From: Moorella sp. Hama-1
Lineage (GTDB): Bacteria; Bacillota; DSM-521; Neomoorellales; Neomoorellaceae
Length of the DNA: 64,000 bases
Assembly: GCF_023734095.1 (NCBI RefSeq)
Contig: NZ_AP024620.1
Span: 1,918,501-1,982,500, forward strand
Reading direction: 5' to 3'
Shown: in pieces, positions 54,046 to 62,244 of the stretch
How the letters are laid out: each line of letters begins with the position of its first letter
Numbering within the stretch: position 1 is the first letter of the stretch
Position numbers and translations under genes: made by a program
The notes under the pieces: model-generated
Told to the model about the DNA's origin: nothing
Databases searched by the model: none
Seen by the model: only the letters and a program-made list of their open reading frames with translations

Positions 54046-54363
54046 TTACACGCAGCCGGTGGGTTTTGGTAGACCGGCAACCTTGCAGGCCCCTTTGGCC
54101 GGGCCGCTGGGGAAGAGGTCGTAGATCTGCTTCAGGCTGAAGCCGGTTTCTTTGCAGACCTTACGAATCATCGGAGCAATACCAAACTGGAGGTAGTACT
54201 GGCGCAGGTAATTGACCAGTTTCCAGTGGTCCTCCGTCATTTCCGTTACCCCTTCGGCTGTGGCCAGGGCCTGAGCTACGGCCTCGTTCCACTTGCTGGG
54301 GTCGGCCATGAACCCATCTTCATCGACTTCCAGTTCTATACCGGCAAGATTAACTGTCGGCAT
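54046..54363 (-). CDS. dsrC: DsrC, sulfite reductase sulfur-carrier
   Basis: 105 aa. C-terminal arm GPAKGACKVAGLPKPTGCV contains both redox cysteines, ten residues apart, so it can form the trisulfide that DsrAB makes and DsrK reduces. Start at 54363 (MPTVNLAG) has AGGAGG 8 nt upstream. It is the only full DsrC in the window and likely serves both Dsr enzymes. Confidence 0.95.
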   Translation of the reverse strand: MPTVNLAGIELEVDEDGFMADPSKWNEAVAQALATAEGVTEMTEDHWKLVNYLRQYYLQFGIAPMIRKVCKETGFSLKQIYDLFPSGPAKGACKVAGLPKPTGCV

Positions 54364-54435
54364 GTACAACACCTCCTGCTAGATTTTATTATACCTGTTC
54401 CTTAGTATTTAGGCTACAGGTAAAAACCTCTTTTA

Positions 54436-55815
54436 TTAACTACGTACCAGGGCATTGGCAACCAGCTCGCTAACACCCATAAATTGTACTGGCAGCTTAT
54501 AATAATTGATGATCTCCCGGAACTGGCCCTTGCAGTTGGAACAGGCCAGGGCCAGGATGCTGGCGCCGGTGGCCTTGAGTTGCTCGGCCTTCAGTTTGCC
54601 GTAGGTCTCCATGCGGAATTTGCGGAAATCCCCCTTCTCCATAATTGCAAAACCGCTGCCGCCACCGCAGCAGATACTCATTTCCCGGTTGGGGGTCATC
54701 TCCCGGAAATCAGTACAGCAGGCCTGAAGGATGCGTCGCGGCTCATCATACAGCCCCCCCAGGCGGCCCAGTTTACAGGAATCGTGGTAGGTCACCGGCT
54801 CGGTATTCCGTTGCGGATCAACCTTGATCCGCCCTTCGCGGATCCACTGGTCCTCCAGCTCGAGGATGCTCTTGACTTCAAAGGGCCGCTCCTCCGCCGG
54901 GATGAGGCGCTGAATTAAATACTTCAGGGCTTCGAAGGCGTGACCGCACTCGCCGACGACGAAGGTCTTGATCCCAAGTTTTTTTGCCGTTTCGATGTGG
55001 GCCCGGGCGACATTGGCAAACTCGCTATCGCTATAAAACACCCCGTAGTTGACGGCATCGTTGAGGCCCGTCTCCGGCGAGTTGAGGGTCCAGTCGACCC
55101 CGGCGGCGTTCATGACCTCGGCCGCGCCCATGACCGTCTCGGCAAAGGCCAGGTAATCGCCGGCATTATGCATCAGGAGGTATTCGGCCCCCTGTTTATC
55201 AACCGGCATTTTTATCTTATACCCCCGGCTGTCCTCAATCTCCTCTTCTAGGAATTCGATCATATCGATAAAGGCCGGCGCCGGCATGCCGGTGGCATTG
55301 CCCATTTGGATCTGCTTCTGGGTGCCATTTTTCTTCAGTTCGTCCGGAGCAATATCAATGGCGTCAAATATCTTGCGCGCTTCCCGGGCGATCAGGCCGT
55401 TATCAATGGCCACCGGGCAGACATAGGCGCAGCGGCGGCAGATGGTGCAGCGGTAAATATTCTCGGCCATGGCGTTGAGTTTGTCTTCCGTCAGATCTTC
55501 AGCCCCAACCAGGCCGGGAAAAAGCCGCCCCGCCAGGGTAAAGTACCGTTTATAAACCTTACGCAGCATATCGGAACGGTAGACCGGGTGGTAGATCTCC
55601 TGACGCCCGCTGGCCAGGTATACCGGGCAGACCTCGGCGCAGGTCCCGCATTTCATACAGGTGTCCAGGGAGAGGGTATAGGGTAACCAGAAGGTCCAAT
55701 TTTCCCGCTGCTGCAGGGACTTGCGCATGGCCTGCAGGAATTTCTCTACCCGCGGTTCATCCGGTTTCAGAGTTTCATCCGAAAGGACCCGGTAATCATC
55801 GAAGACTTTACGCAT
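54436..55815 (-). CDS. Second DsrK/HdrD-like iron-sulfur subunit
   Basis: 459 aa. Ferredoxin motifs CMKCGTCAEVCPVY and CTICRRCAYVCPVA, then CCG-type segments (VVGECGHAFE; YHDSCKLGRLGG; ICCGGGSGFAI; ACSNCKGQF). Resembles DsrK or TmcB. With the cytochrome b gene upstream it forms a two-subunit quinol:DsrC-type module without J, O or P. The adjoining ATG/stop overlap indicates co-translation. Confidence 0.9.
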   Translation of the reverse strand: MRKVFDDYRVLSDETLKPDEPRVEKFLQAMRKSLQQRENWTFWLPYTLSLDTCMKCGTCAEVCPVYLASGRQEIYHPVYRSDMLRKVYKRYFTLAGRLFPGLVGAEDLTEDKLNAMAENIYRCTICRRCAYVCPVAIDNGLIAREARKIFDAIDIAPDELKKNGTQKQIQMGNATGMPAPAFIDMIEFLEEEIEDSRGYKIKMPVDKQGAEYLLMHNAGDYLAFAETVMGAAEVMNAAGVDWTLNSPETGLNDAVNYGVFYSDSEFANVARAHIETAKKLGIKTFVVGECGHAFEALKYLIQRLIPAEERPFEVKSILELEDQWIREGRIKVDPQRNTEPVTYHDSCKLGRLGGLYDEPRRILQACCTDFREMTPNREMSICCGGGSGFAIMEKGDFRKFRMETYGKLKAEQLKATGASILALACSNCKGQFREIINYYKLPVQFMGVSELVANALVRS

Positions 55816-56477
55816 TATTCCATTTCACCCCACTTGACCTTGTGGTAGGTAAAATACTTGACGGCAAAGTGCGCCATCCGGGTAAAAGGCAGGTAAACCA
55901 GGAAAAACTCCAGCACCAAGAGAAAAATCAAATAGCTACCCGGCAACGGCAAGCGGGGTTGCAGGGTGAATAAACTGATTAAGTAAGTCCTGAAAGCCCA
56001 GTCGCTTACCACCCCGCCGGTCAGGGCAGTAAAGGCCACCAGGAAAACAAGCACCAGGTTTATATACTCCACTGGCGTAGATATCTGACGAAGGTCCGGG
56101 GCGAAGGCCCGCAATAAAAAGAGGGCGCAGGAACCCAGCACGGCCAGGATACCCCCGGCCAGACCCAGATAAAGGGCGAGGGGAGTGCCCAGCAGCAAGA
56201 AGAAGAGCCAGAAAACTACCAGGTAAATGCCATAGTGCATGACCAGGGAAGGCAGCCATAATTTACGGTTGTAGTTATAAAGACTGCGCAGGGTAAAAAC
56301 CTCGGTCAAGAGTTCACCCAGTTGCCCTCCCAGGGTATGCGGGTAGGGAAAGAGTTCCCAGTGCAGGTTGACCGGGGCCCGGAGCAAAAAGATAATTTTA
56401 TAAGCCAGCCCAACCACCAGAATCGCGAGGGATAAATACGGCAGGATACCACCGATAAGTGACTGCCAGAGATCCAT
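55815..56477 (-). CDS. Second DsrM-like membrane cytochrome b subunit
   Basis: 220 aa with about six hydrophobic helices, NarI/DsrM type (LPSLVMHYGIYLVVFWLFFLL; YLPFTRMAHFAVKYFTYHK with likely heme His). Shorter than DsrM at 39621-40613. The ATG at 56477 has GGAGGAGG 7 nt upstream. First gene of the second dsr operon, 75 bp after a sigma-H-like promoter. Confidence 0.88.
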   Translation of the reverse strand: MDLWQSLIGGILPYLSLAILVVGLAYKIIFLLRAPVNLHWELFPYPHTLGGQLGELLTEVFTLRSLYNYNRKLWLPSLVMHYGIYLVVFWLFFLLLGTPLALYLGLAGGILAVLGSCALFLLRAFAPDLRQISTPVEYINLVLVFLVAFTALTGGVVSDWAFRTYLISLFTLQPRLPLPGSYLIFLLVLEFFLVYLPFTRMAHFAVKYFTYHKVKWGEME

Positions 56478-56498
56478 ACGCCGGCCTCCTCCTATCGT

Positions 56499-56512
56499 TC
56501 GCACAAGTGCGA
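56499..56512. promoter_or_regulatory. Palindrome in the second dsr operon leader
   Basis: TCGCAC-AA-GTGCGA, a 14-bp perfect-arm inverted repeat between the sigma-H-like promoter and the dsrM-like start. Candidate repressor site or small RNA hairpin. Confidence 0.45.
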
Positions 56513-56551
56513 CTATGATATTTATAAAATTAACCTCGTGAACATCATATG

Positions 56552-56580
56552 TATTTCGCTGCCCAGGGCCATTTTCCTGC
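56552..56580 (-). promoter_or_regulatory. Sigma-H-like promoter of the second dsr operon
   Basis: Minus strand GCAGGAAAA, 11 nt, AGCGAAATA, about 75 bp before the dsrM-like ATG. Confidence 0.6.
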
Positions 56581-56609
56581 TACCCGGCGAAATTTTTTTT
56601 GGTATAACT

Positions 56610-56643
56610 AAAACACGGCGGCCCCGGTAAAAACCGGGCCGCC
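56610..56643 (-). terminator. Terminator after the second YeiH gene
   Basis: GGCGGCCCGG / CCGGGGCCGCC-type stem with an A/T-rich loop, about 40 bp past the stop, followed by GTGTTTTAG. Confidence 0.75.
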
Positions 56644-56683
56644 CTTAGTAGCGGTACTTCCGTTGTGGTAAACTTTAATGCCT

Positions 56684-57994
56684 CTAGTGCAAAGGCGCGG
56701 CAATGATCCCGCCGAAGAAGAGGTTGGCCATAATAAAGCCAACAATGACATTAACCAGGACCACTGTCGTGAAGGCGATGATGGGTTTCCGGCCCATGGC
56801 CCGGATATCCTGGATCTTGGTGTTCAAGCCGATGCACAGGAAGGCCAGGACGAAGAGCCAGGTCCGCATGGTATTAAGGTTGGCCGAGATATGAGCATCA
56901 ACAGCGGGTTTGCCCAGGGAAACGACCCAGGAAGTCGTTATAAATGAAGCTACCAGAAAGGCCAGGACGAACTTGGGAAAGCGCTCCCAGATAACAATGG
57001 CGCTGGGGCGTTCGCCACTGGCCGACGCTTCCCAGCGGGTTATGGCCAGGGTAGCAAAAATGAAAGAGAGGACGCCGATCATCACGTCACGATTGAGTTT
57101 CACCAGGGTGAAGGCTTTGACGGCGTTATCCGAGACCATGGCTGCTGCTGCCAGGCCGGCGGCGTCGGCCAGTTCGGATCCACCAATCCAGGCACCCGTG
57201 ACGTACTCATTGAGGCCAAAGAGCCGTCCCAGAACCGGCAGGAGGAAAATGAGAACTAGCGCATAGAGGACTACCAAAGAAATTACGTAGCCCACATGTT
57301 TTTCCTCGGCTTTAACGGAACTACCGACGGCAATGGCTGCCGAAACGCCGCAGACGGAACCGCCGGCACCCAGGACGGCGGCGAAACGGGGATCATAACC
57401 CAGCCGGCGGGCGATGGTGAAGGCTACGGTAAAGCCAACGGCGACAATACAGACAGCTTCCAGGAAACCCCAGACGCCACCGGAAATAATTACCGTAAAA
57501 GGCAGGCCGGCGCCCAGGAGGACGATACCGGTTTTAATAAAGAATTCCGTCCGTTTGGCGCCTTCCTGGAACCACTCGGGTAGAGTCGTAAAGTTACCTA
57601 TGATCAGGCCGATGACCAGGGACCAGAAGGGGTATTCCAGACCATAGTGCTTGATGGTGTGCTGGCTACCGATAATCAGGATAATAAGGGAAGCGATGAA
57701 TAAAACCGTAAAGGAAGCGATATAATTACCTACCTTGCCACCCATAACGGAGACAGCAATGGTAGTTAGAACTAGCAGAACAAGGTACATGGCGATATAG
57801 GAACCGATATTGGCGGCGAAGTGGGCCCCCAGGCTCTTGGTCGGCCACTCCACCGGCATGGCGGCCTTCAGAAAGTCCAGGGATGAACCTGCTTTGAAGG
57901 CGAAGTAGGTCAATAACACTAAAAAGAGGCCTAGATAAACTGACCACCAGTCTTCACTGGCTAAAAAAGGACTGCGTTTGTTACCGTTTGGCAC
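56684..57994 (-). CDS. YeiH family putative sulfate/sulfite exporter, second copy
   Basis: 436 aa, about 11 membrane segments. GLIIGNFTTLPEWFQEGAKR and the repeated glycine/serine motif AAVLGAGGSVCGVSAAIAVGSSVKA are typical of UPF0324/YeiH. The family is annotated as putative sulfate exporters and is linked to sulfonate or sulfite metabolism. Placed directly upstream of the second dsr operon but with its own promoter and terminator. The substrate is inferred from context. Confidence 0.88.
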   Translation of the reverse strand: MPNGNKRSPFLASEDWWSVYLGLFLVLLTYFAFKAGSSLDFLKAAMPVEWPTKSLGAHFAANIGSYIAMYLVLLVLTTIAVSVMGGKVGNYIASFTVLFIASLIILIIGSQHTIKHYGLEYPFWSLVIGLIIGNFTTLPEWFQEGAKRTEFFIKTGIVLLGAGLPFTVIISGGVWGFLEAVCIVAVGFTVAFTIARRLGYDPRFAAVLGAGGSVCGVSAAIAVGSSVKAEEKHVGYVISLVVLYALVLIFLLPVLGRLFGLNEYVTGAWIGGSELADAAGLAAAAMVSDNAVKAFTLVKLNRDVMIGVLSFIFATLAITRWEASASGERPSAIVIWERFPKFVLAFLVASFITTSWVVSLGKPAVDAHISANLNTMRTWLFVLAFLCIGLNTKIQDIRAMGRKPIIAFTTVVLVNVIVGFIMANLFFGGIIAAPLH

Positions 57995-58195
57995 TTTGTC
58001 TCCCCCCAGAGTATGTTTTTTCGAGCGGTCATTGGGTTTGAGTTATTTTATCTTTCTTTCCGCTCCTATCCCCCTCCTTTCTTGTTTACTCCCACATCAC
58101 CTCCTCCGAATTGGTTTTAGCAAGCAGTCACTTTCACAAAGAGAACTACGTTATTTGTAATACATCGTTAGGTATTATAAATCTTTTCCATATTT
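57995..58195 (-). other. 5' leader of the second YeiH gene
   Basis: About 200 bp of AT-rich leader between the sigma-H-like promoter and the gene. No known riboswitch motif was recognised. Confidence 0.4.
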
Positions 58196-58224
58196 TATTT
58201 CGCTATCGCTCGTAAAATTCCTGC
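58196..58224 (-). promoter_or_regulatory. Sigma-H-like promoter of the second YeiH gene
   Basis: Minus strand GCAGGAATT, 11 nt, AGCGAAATA. TTGTCGAA, a 0A-box-like word, overlaps the upstream edge. Confidence 0.6.
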
Positions 58225-58251
58225 TTCGACAAAATATTTTTTGTTATAATT

Positions 58252-58286
58252 AAAGCCCGGCTTCCGCTCCTGCGGCCCGGGCTTTA
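58252..58286 (-). terminator. Terminator after the 47-aa membrane peptide
   Basis: AAAGCCCGGG / CCGGGCTTT stem with a hairpin-rich loop, just past the small gene. Confidence 0.75.
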
Positions 58287-58298
58287 TAGTTTAGGGTT

Positions 58299-58442
58299 CT
58301 AAATTGTGTGGGTCACCAGCAATAGGACTACCAGCAGGACTACCCCAAGGCCCAAACTGTAGCTAATCAACTTCTTTTCAGCTGGCATCAGGTCGAACCA
58401 TTCTTCCTCCTGGGGCAATCGTTCCTTTTCGGGTACACTCAT
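58299..58442 (-). CDS. 47-aa single-pass membrane peptide linked to YeiH
   Basis: MSVPEKERLPQEEEWFDLM then AEKKLISYSLG and a C-terminal helix GVVLLVVLLLVTHTI. GGGAGG is 9 nt before the ATG and the gene starts 18 bp after the first YeiH gene, so they are co-transcribed and share the terminator. An acidic cytosolic head and one membrane helix suggest a small subunit or regulator of the transporter. No known family recognised. Confidence 0.75.
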   Translation of the reverse strand: MSVPEKERLPQEEEWFDLMPAEKKLISYSLGLGVVLLVVLLLVTHTI

Positions 58443-58459
58443 TGTTAACTACCTCCCTT

Positions 58460-59926
58460 TTAGCTCACGATGGGCGGGGTGATACCGTGGAAGAAGAGCC
58501 AGGATATAATCAGGCCAATCCAGATGATAAACCCGAACAGGCAGACGACATAGACGGCGGCCAGTTTACCCATGCCCTCTTCCCAAAGCTTTTTAAAGTT
58601 GGACATCAAGCCAATGGTAAAGAAGGTCAGGGCAAAGAAGATACCCCGGAAGTTACCTGCCTGGCTGATACCGGCATTCAGGAGCTTCAGGGCCGGCGTA
58701 CCCTTCAGGGCGACACCAATGAGGATGACCAGAATGAACAGGCCGGCGTAACCCAGGACGAATTTGGGGAAGCGCAGCCAGATCTCTCCGGCGTTGGCTT
58801 TCTCCCCGGAGCGCCGGTCAATCTTCAGGGACCAGATAATGGCCAGGATGAAGGCCCAGATAGCGATGAAAATATCGATAAAGACCTTAACGGTAGTAGT
58901 AGCCATGAGCATCCAGCCTTCCTGCCACTTGACCCCCAGGGCACTCAGGGCCTTGCTGCGAATCAGGGCGTCCACCATGGCGCCGCTGGCTGCCGCCGCG
59001 CCGTCGGTCTTTACGGCCAGGCCCATCCAGGCCCCGGCCACCATGGGCTCTTTGTAGAGCCAGGCTTGGGCCACAAAGGGCAGGATAATCAGCTCGACGA
59101 CGGCAAAGATAACCACCAGGGATGAGACAATAACGGGGATGACCGGACGGGCCTTGATGGCGCCGCCGGTGGCGATAGCCGCCGACACCCCACAAATAGA
59201 GATACCTGAGGCCAGGGGCGCCGCCCACTCAGGGGTGAACTTGAAGTACTTCCGGGCGATAAAGTAGACCAGGGGCCAGTAAATAAGATAGGCTTCGATG
59301 ATGGCGCAGAGGCCCCGAAAGACCACCTGGGCCGTCAGCCCGGTGGACTGAAGGGCATTGAGGCCGATCTGGCCGCCCAGGATAACAATGGCCGTCTTAA
59401 CAAACCACTCGGGCTTGGTAGCATCCTGCAGGTACCTGGTCAAACCGGGGAAGAAGTTACCAATAATCAGGCCAACAATTAAGGCGATAACGAAGCCCGA
59501 CTCGCCCGTCATCCTTAACGACCAGGGAAGTTTGAATTTAGCCATCTGGTCCGGGGTGGCGGCGATGTAGGCGTAGTTGCCGATCATCCAGCAGACATAG
59601 GTAATGAAGAAGATAATAGTGAAGCCGGTAGCAAAACGGCGGACATTGCCGCCCATGCTGGCGACGCCGAAACTGAGAATCACCGTAAGGAAGATATAGG
59701 TAAGAATAAGAGAAACAACACCAGGCAGGCCCTTATAAACATCAGATACCGGCGCCAGGGCCTTGGAGAGATCCAGCCACATATTGGTTTTAACGGCCCA
59801 ACCGATGATATCCAGGTTGCCGAGCTTCAAAATGCCGAGGAAAAAGATAAAGAGACCAATCCATACAGCCCACCAGTCTTCGCTCTTGAAAAGGGGCGAA
59901 CGCCCGTTCTTTGCTTCTGGAGCCAA
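58460..59926 (-). CDS. YeiH family putative sulfate/sulfite exporter, first copy
   Basis: 488 aa, longer than the second copy by about 50 residues. Same layout: GLIIGNFFPGLTRYLQDATK, PLASGISICGVSAAIATGGAIKA, ending in FHGITPPIVS. About 11-12 membrane segments. Its partner is the 47-aa peptide just downstream. Two distant paralogues in tandem suggests different substrates or conditions. Confidence 0.88.
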   Translation of the reverse strand: MAPEAKNGRSPLFKSEDWWAVWIGLFIFFLGILKLGNLDIIGWAVKTNMWLDLSKALAPVSDVYKGLPGVVSLILTYIFLTVILSFGVASMGGNVRRFATGFTIIFFITYVCWMIGNYAYIAATPDQMAKFKLPWSLRMTGESGFVIALIVGLIIGNFFPGLTRYLQDATKPEWFVKTAIVILGGQIGLNALQSTGLTAQVVFRGLCAIIEAYLIYWPLVYFIARKYFKFTPEWAAPLASGISICGVSAAIATGGAIKARPVIPVIVSSLVVIFAVVELIILPFVAQAWLYKEPMVAGAWMGLAVKTDGAAAASGAMVDALIRSKALSALGVKWQEGWMLMATTTVKVFIDIFIAIWAFILAIIWSLKIDRRSGEKANAGEIWLRFPKFVLGYAGLFILVILIGVALKGTPALKLLNAGISQAGNFRGIFFALTFFTIGLMSNFKKLWEEGMGKLAAVYVVCLFGFIIWIGLIISWLFFHGITPPIVS

Positions 59927-60172
59927 TTTTTACTCCCCCCTGTTTAACTTTAGGATATAAACCCGGCTGGCGCAGCTTTTGTTATTTGGCATCCCTCCTC
60001 CGGCATATATTAAGACCATTTAAGTTGCTCACCACCTCCTCGTCCAACTCTTGACGCCATACTGATAATGATGATATAAGCATTTATTAAGGTTAACCCC
60101 CCATACACAATATGGCGAAATAGATATTTTGCAATCATCTTGTGGTTACTTTCCCATTACTATTATTAATTT
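59927..60172 (-). other. 5' leader of the first YeiH gene with a palindrome
   Basis: About 245 bp. GCGAAATA-GA-TATTTTGC at 60115-60132 is a near-perfect inverted repeat, a candidate operator downstream of the sigma-H-like promoter. Nothing else is recognised. Confidence 0.4.
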
Positions 60173-60201
60173 TATTTCGCCGTCAATAAGAATTTTCCTG
60201 C
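60173..60201 (-). promoter_or_regulatory. Sigma-H-like promoter of the first YeiH unit
   Basis: Minus strand GCAGGAAAA, 11 nt, GGCGAAATA, after the rex terminator and about 250 bp before the gene. Confidence 0.6.
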
Positions 60202-60230
60202 CTGGACCTAAAATTTTTTTCCATAAAAGG

Positions 60231-60257
60231 AAAAGCAGCCATTCCAGGAAGGCTGCC
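60231..60257 (-). terminator. Terminator after rex
   Basis: GCAGCC / GGCTGC stem with a 10-nt loop, followed by TTTTCCTTTT on the minus strand. Confidence 0.75.
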
Positions 60258-60283
60258 GATAAATACCGAAACATGTTGGTTTG

Positions 60284-60937
60284 TTAATCTTCTTCCCCCG
60301 CTGAACTGCCATCGTTACTGATGTAATAAGCCAGGCGCTGGAGATCCAGGTTATAATCGGCGTTATAAACCATCACCCCTGGCGGTACGCTCAGGGTTAT
60401 GGGGGCATAACTCAAAATCCCCTTGATGCCGCACTTGACCATCTCCAGGGCCACCCGCTGGGCTTCTTCCGCCGGCACGGCCAGCAAGGCCAGCTTGACG
60501 TCGTGTTCTTTGATAAACTCCGGCATGGCTTCCATGGGACTGACCTCCTGCCCCCCCACCAGGCGGCCGACTTTATCGGGATCCCGGTCGAAAATACCGG
60601 CTATATGGAAATGCTGGCCGTACTTGCGGTTGTGTTCGGCCAGGGCGGAACCCAGCTTACCGACCCCTACCAGGATCAGGGGCCACTCTTTATCCAATCC
60701 TAGAATGCGGCCGATGGCTTCTTTCAAGTAACTGACGTTATAGCCGACTCCCCTTTTGCCGAGTTCGCCGAACCAGGCCAGGTCCTTGCGGATTACCGAG
60801 GGATCAACACCTACTCGCACCCCCAGGACCTGGGAGTTGATCTCTTCGATGCCGTGGTCTTCAATTAAATTCAGGCAGCGATAATAAAGGGGCAGGCGCT
60901 CAATGGTCGAGCGGGGTATTTTAATCCGGAAAGGCAT
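60284..60937 (-). CDS. rex: Redox-sensing transcriptional repressor Rex
   Basis: 217 aa from the ATG at 60937. Winged helix (STIERLPLYYRCLNLIEDHG; VDPSVIRKDLAWFGELGKRGVGY) and a Rossmann NAD(H) domain (LVGVGKLGSALAEH; IAGIFDRDPDKVG). Rex represses fermentative and respiratory genes at low NADH/NAD+. It ends in a terminator upstream of the YeiH/dsr genes, which are plausible targets, but no clear TTGTGAA-type Rex box was found by eye. Confidence 0.95.
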   Translation of the reverse strand: MPFRIKIPRSTIERLPLYYRCLNLIEDHGIEEINSQVLGVRVGVDPSVIRKDLAWFGELGKRGVGYNVSYLKEAIGRILGLDKEWPLILVGVGKLGSALAEHNRKYGQHFHIAGIFDRDPDKVGRLVGGQEVSPMEAMPEFIKEHDVKLALLAVPAEEAQRVALEMVKCGIKGILSYAPITLSVPPGVMVYNADYNLDLQRLAYYISNDGSSAGEED

Positions 60938-61027
60938 TGTGGTCCACCTCACTTATACCAGTATGAGTTTAATTATAGCAAAAATCCGGTAAAAAAGTCT
61001 ATGCTAAAGATGAGCCCCGCCGAACCT

Positions 61028-62086
61028 CTAGCTGCCCTTCCCCGTCTCGTAGCGGGCGGTAGCCTGGTTATGCTCGGCCAGGGTACTACTGAAGTAGTGG
61101 GAGCCGTCCGGCTTGGCGACGAAATAGAGGTAATCCGTCTGCGCCGGTTTTAATACCGCCAGCAAAGAGGCCCGGCCGGGTTCCGCAATGGGTGCCGGCG
61201 GCAGGCCCTCCACCCTGTAGGTATTATAAGGGGAATCAATCTGCAGGTCCTGATAGGAAAGGACAGCTTTGGGGGCCGGCAGGAGGTATTCTACCGTCGC
61301 GCAGGATTCCAGCCGCATCCCCCGCCGCAGGCGGTTAATAAAAACCCCGGCAATGAGGGGCCGCTCGCTGTCGACCTTCGCCTCCCGCTCAACGATGGAT
61401 GCCAGGGTGACAATCTGGCGGGTATTAAATTCCAGGCTTGGATCCTTTTGCGGGGCGAGCTCCTGGTAGACCTGGTTAAATCGGTTTAGCATCATCAGTA
61501 CGATCTCCCGGGCCGGGGTCCCTGGAGCCACCCGGTAGGTATCGGGAAAGAGAAAACCCTGCACATGCTCCGGTCCCGGGGGAAGGCCCTGTAAAAAATC
61601 GAAGGGATAATCCATTGCTGCCGCCTTTAAAAAATCCTCTTCCCGGACCAGTCCCTTTTGCTGCAAGAGGGCCGCGATCTGGCGAACTGTATACCCCTCG
61701 GGGATAGTAAACTCAACATCCCGGACTTTGCCACTGGCCAGCAGGCTGGTAATGGCCGGCAGGGGCCAACCGGGAGAGATTAAATAACTACCAGACTTTA
61801 ACTGTTTGTCCACTCCCTGGGCAAGGGCAACCACCCGGAAGGCCAGGGGGCTGCGGATCAGGCCCTTCTCCGCCAGGGAGGTAGCGATGGCGGCCGAACT
61901 CGTACCCGGTGGGATGGTTACCTCTACGGCCGGCGCGCCCGGGCGACGGGGGGCCAGGAGGGTCGTAAAGTACCAGCCCACCCCGACCAGCAGGGCAACC
62001 AGGATCAGCAACACAGTAGCCCGGCGGCGCCATGGCCGGGCTACTGCTATGGCATAATTGGTGCTTGTTTCAAGTTCTTCCCCCAT
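61028..62086 (-). CDS. mltG: Endolytic murein transglycosylase MltG
   Basis: 352 aa. One N-terminal membrane helix (ATVLLILVALLVGVGWYF), a LysM-like region, and the YceG catalytic core: IVEREAKVDSERPLIAGVFINR with the catalytic Glu, and SPYNTYRVEGLPPAPIAEPG. It cleaves nascent glycan strands and helps set their length. GGGGGAT is 6 nt before the ATG. Confidence 0.93.
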   Translation of the reverse strand: MGEELETSTNYAIAVARPWRRRATVLLILVALLVGVGWYFTTLLAPRRPGAPAVEVTIPPGTSSAAIATSLAEKGLIRSPLAFRVVALAQGVDKQLKSGSYLISPGWPLPAITSLLASGKVRDVEFTIPEGYTVRQIAALLQQKGLVREEDFLKAAAMDYPFDFLQGLPPGPEHVQGFLFPDTYRVAPGTPAREIVLMMLNRFNQVYQELAPQKDPSLEFNTRQIVTLASIVEREAKVDSERPLIAGVFINRLRRGMRLESCATVEYLLPAPKAVLSYQDLQIDSPYNTYRVEGLPPAPIAEPGRASLLAVLKPAQTDYLYFVAKPDGSHYFSSTLAEHNQATARYETGKGS

Positions 62087-62244
62087 CAGCTTATCCCCCG
62101 CCTTATTTATTTTATTATACCAGCTTCAGGGGGATAACAGCAATAGTTTACAGGTAACCGGGGTCCTGTGGTGATATATCCCTCGCCTCCGCCAAGTTTG
62201 CAAGCCACCAAAGGCCAGAGCAGCCCCAAAGACGCTAAAATAGC

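Noticed and set aside
60115-60132. GCGAAATA-GA-TATTTTGC as a Rex box
   Set aside because: Rex operators contain TTGTGAA/TTCACAA-type halves, which are absent; left as an unassigned palindrome.
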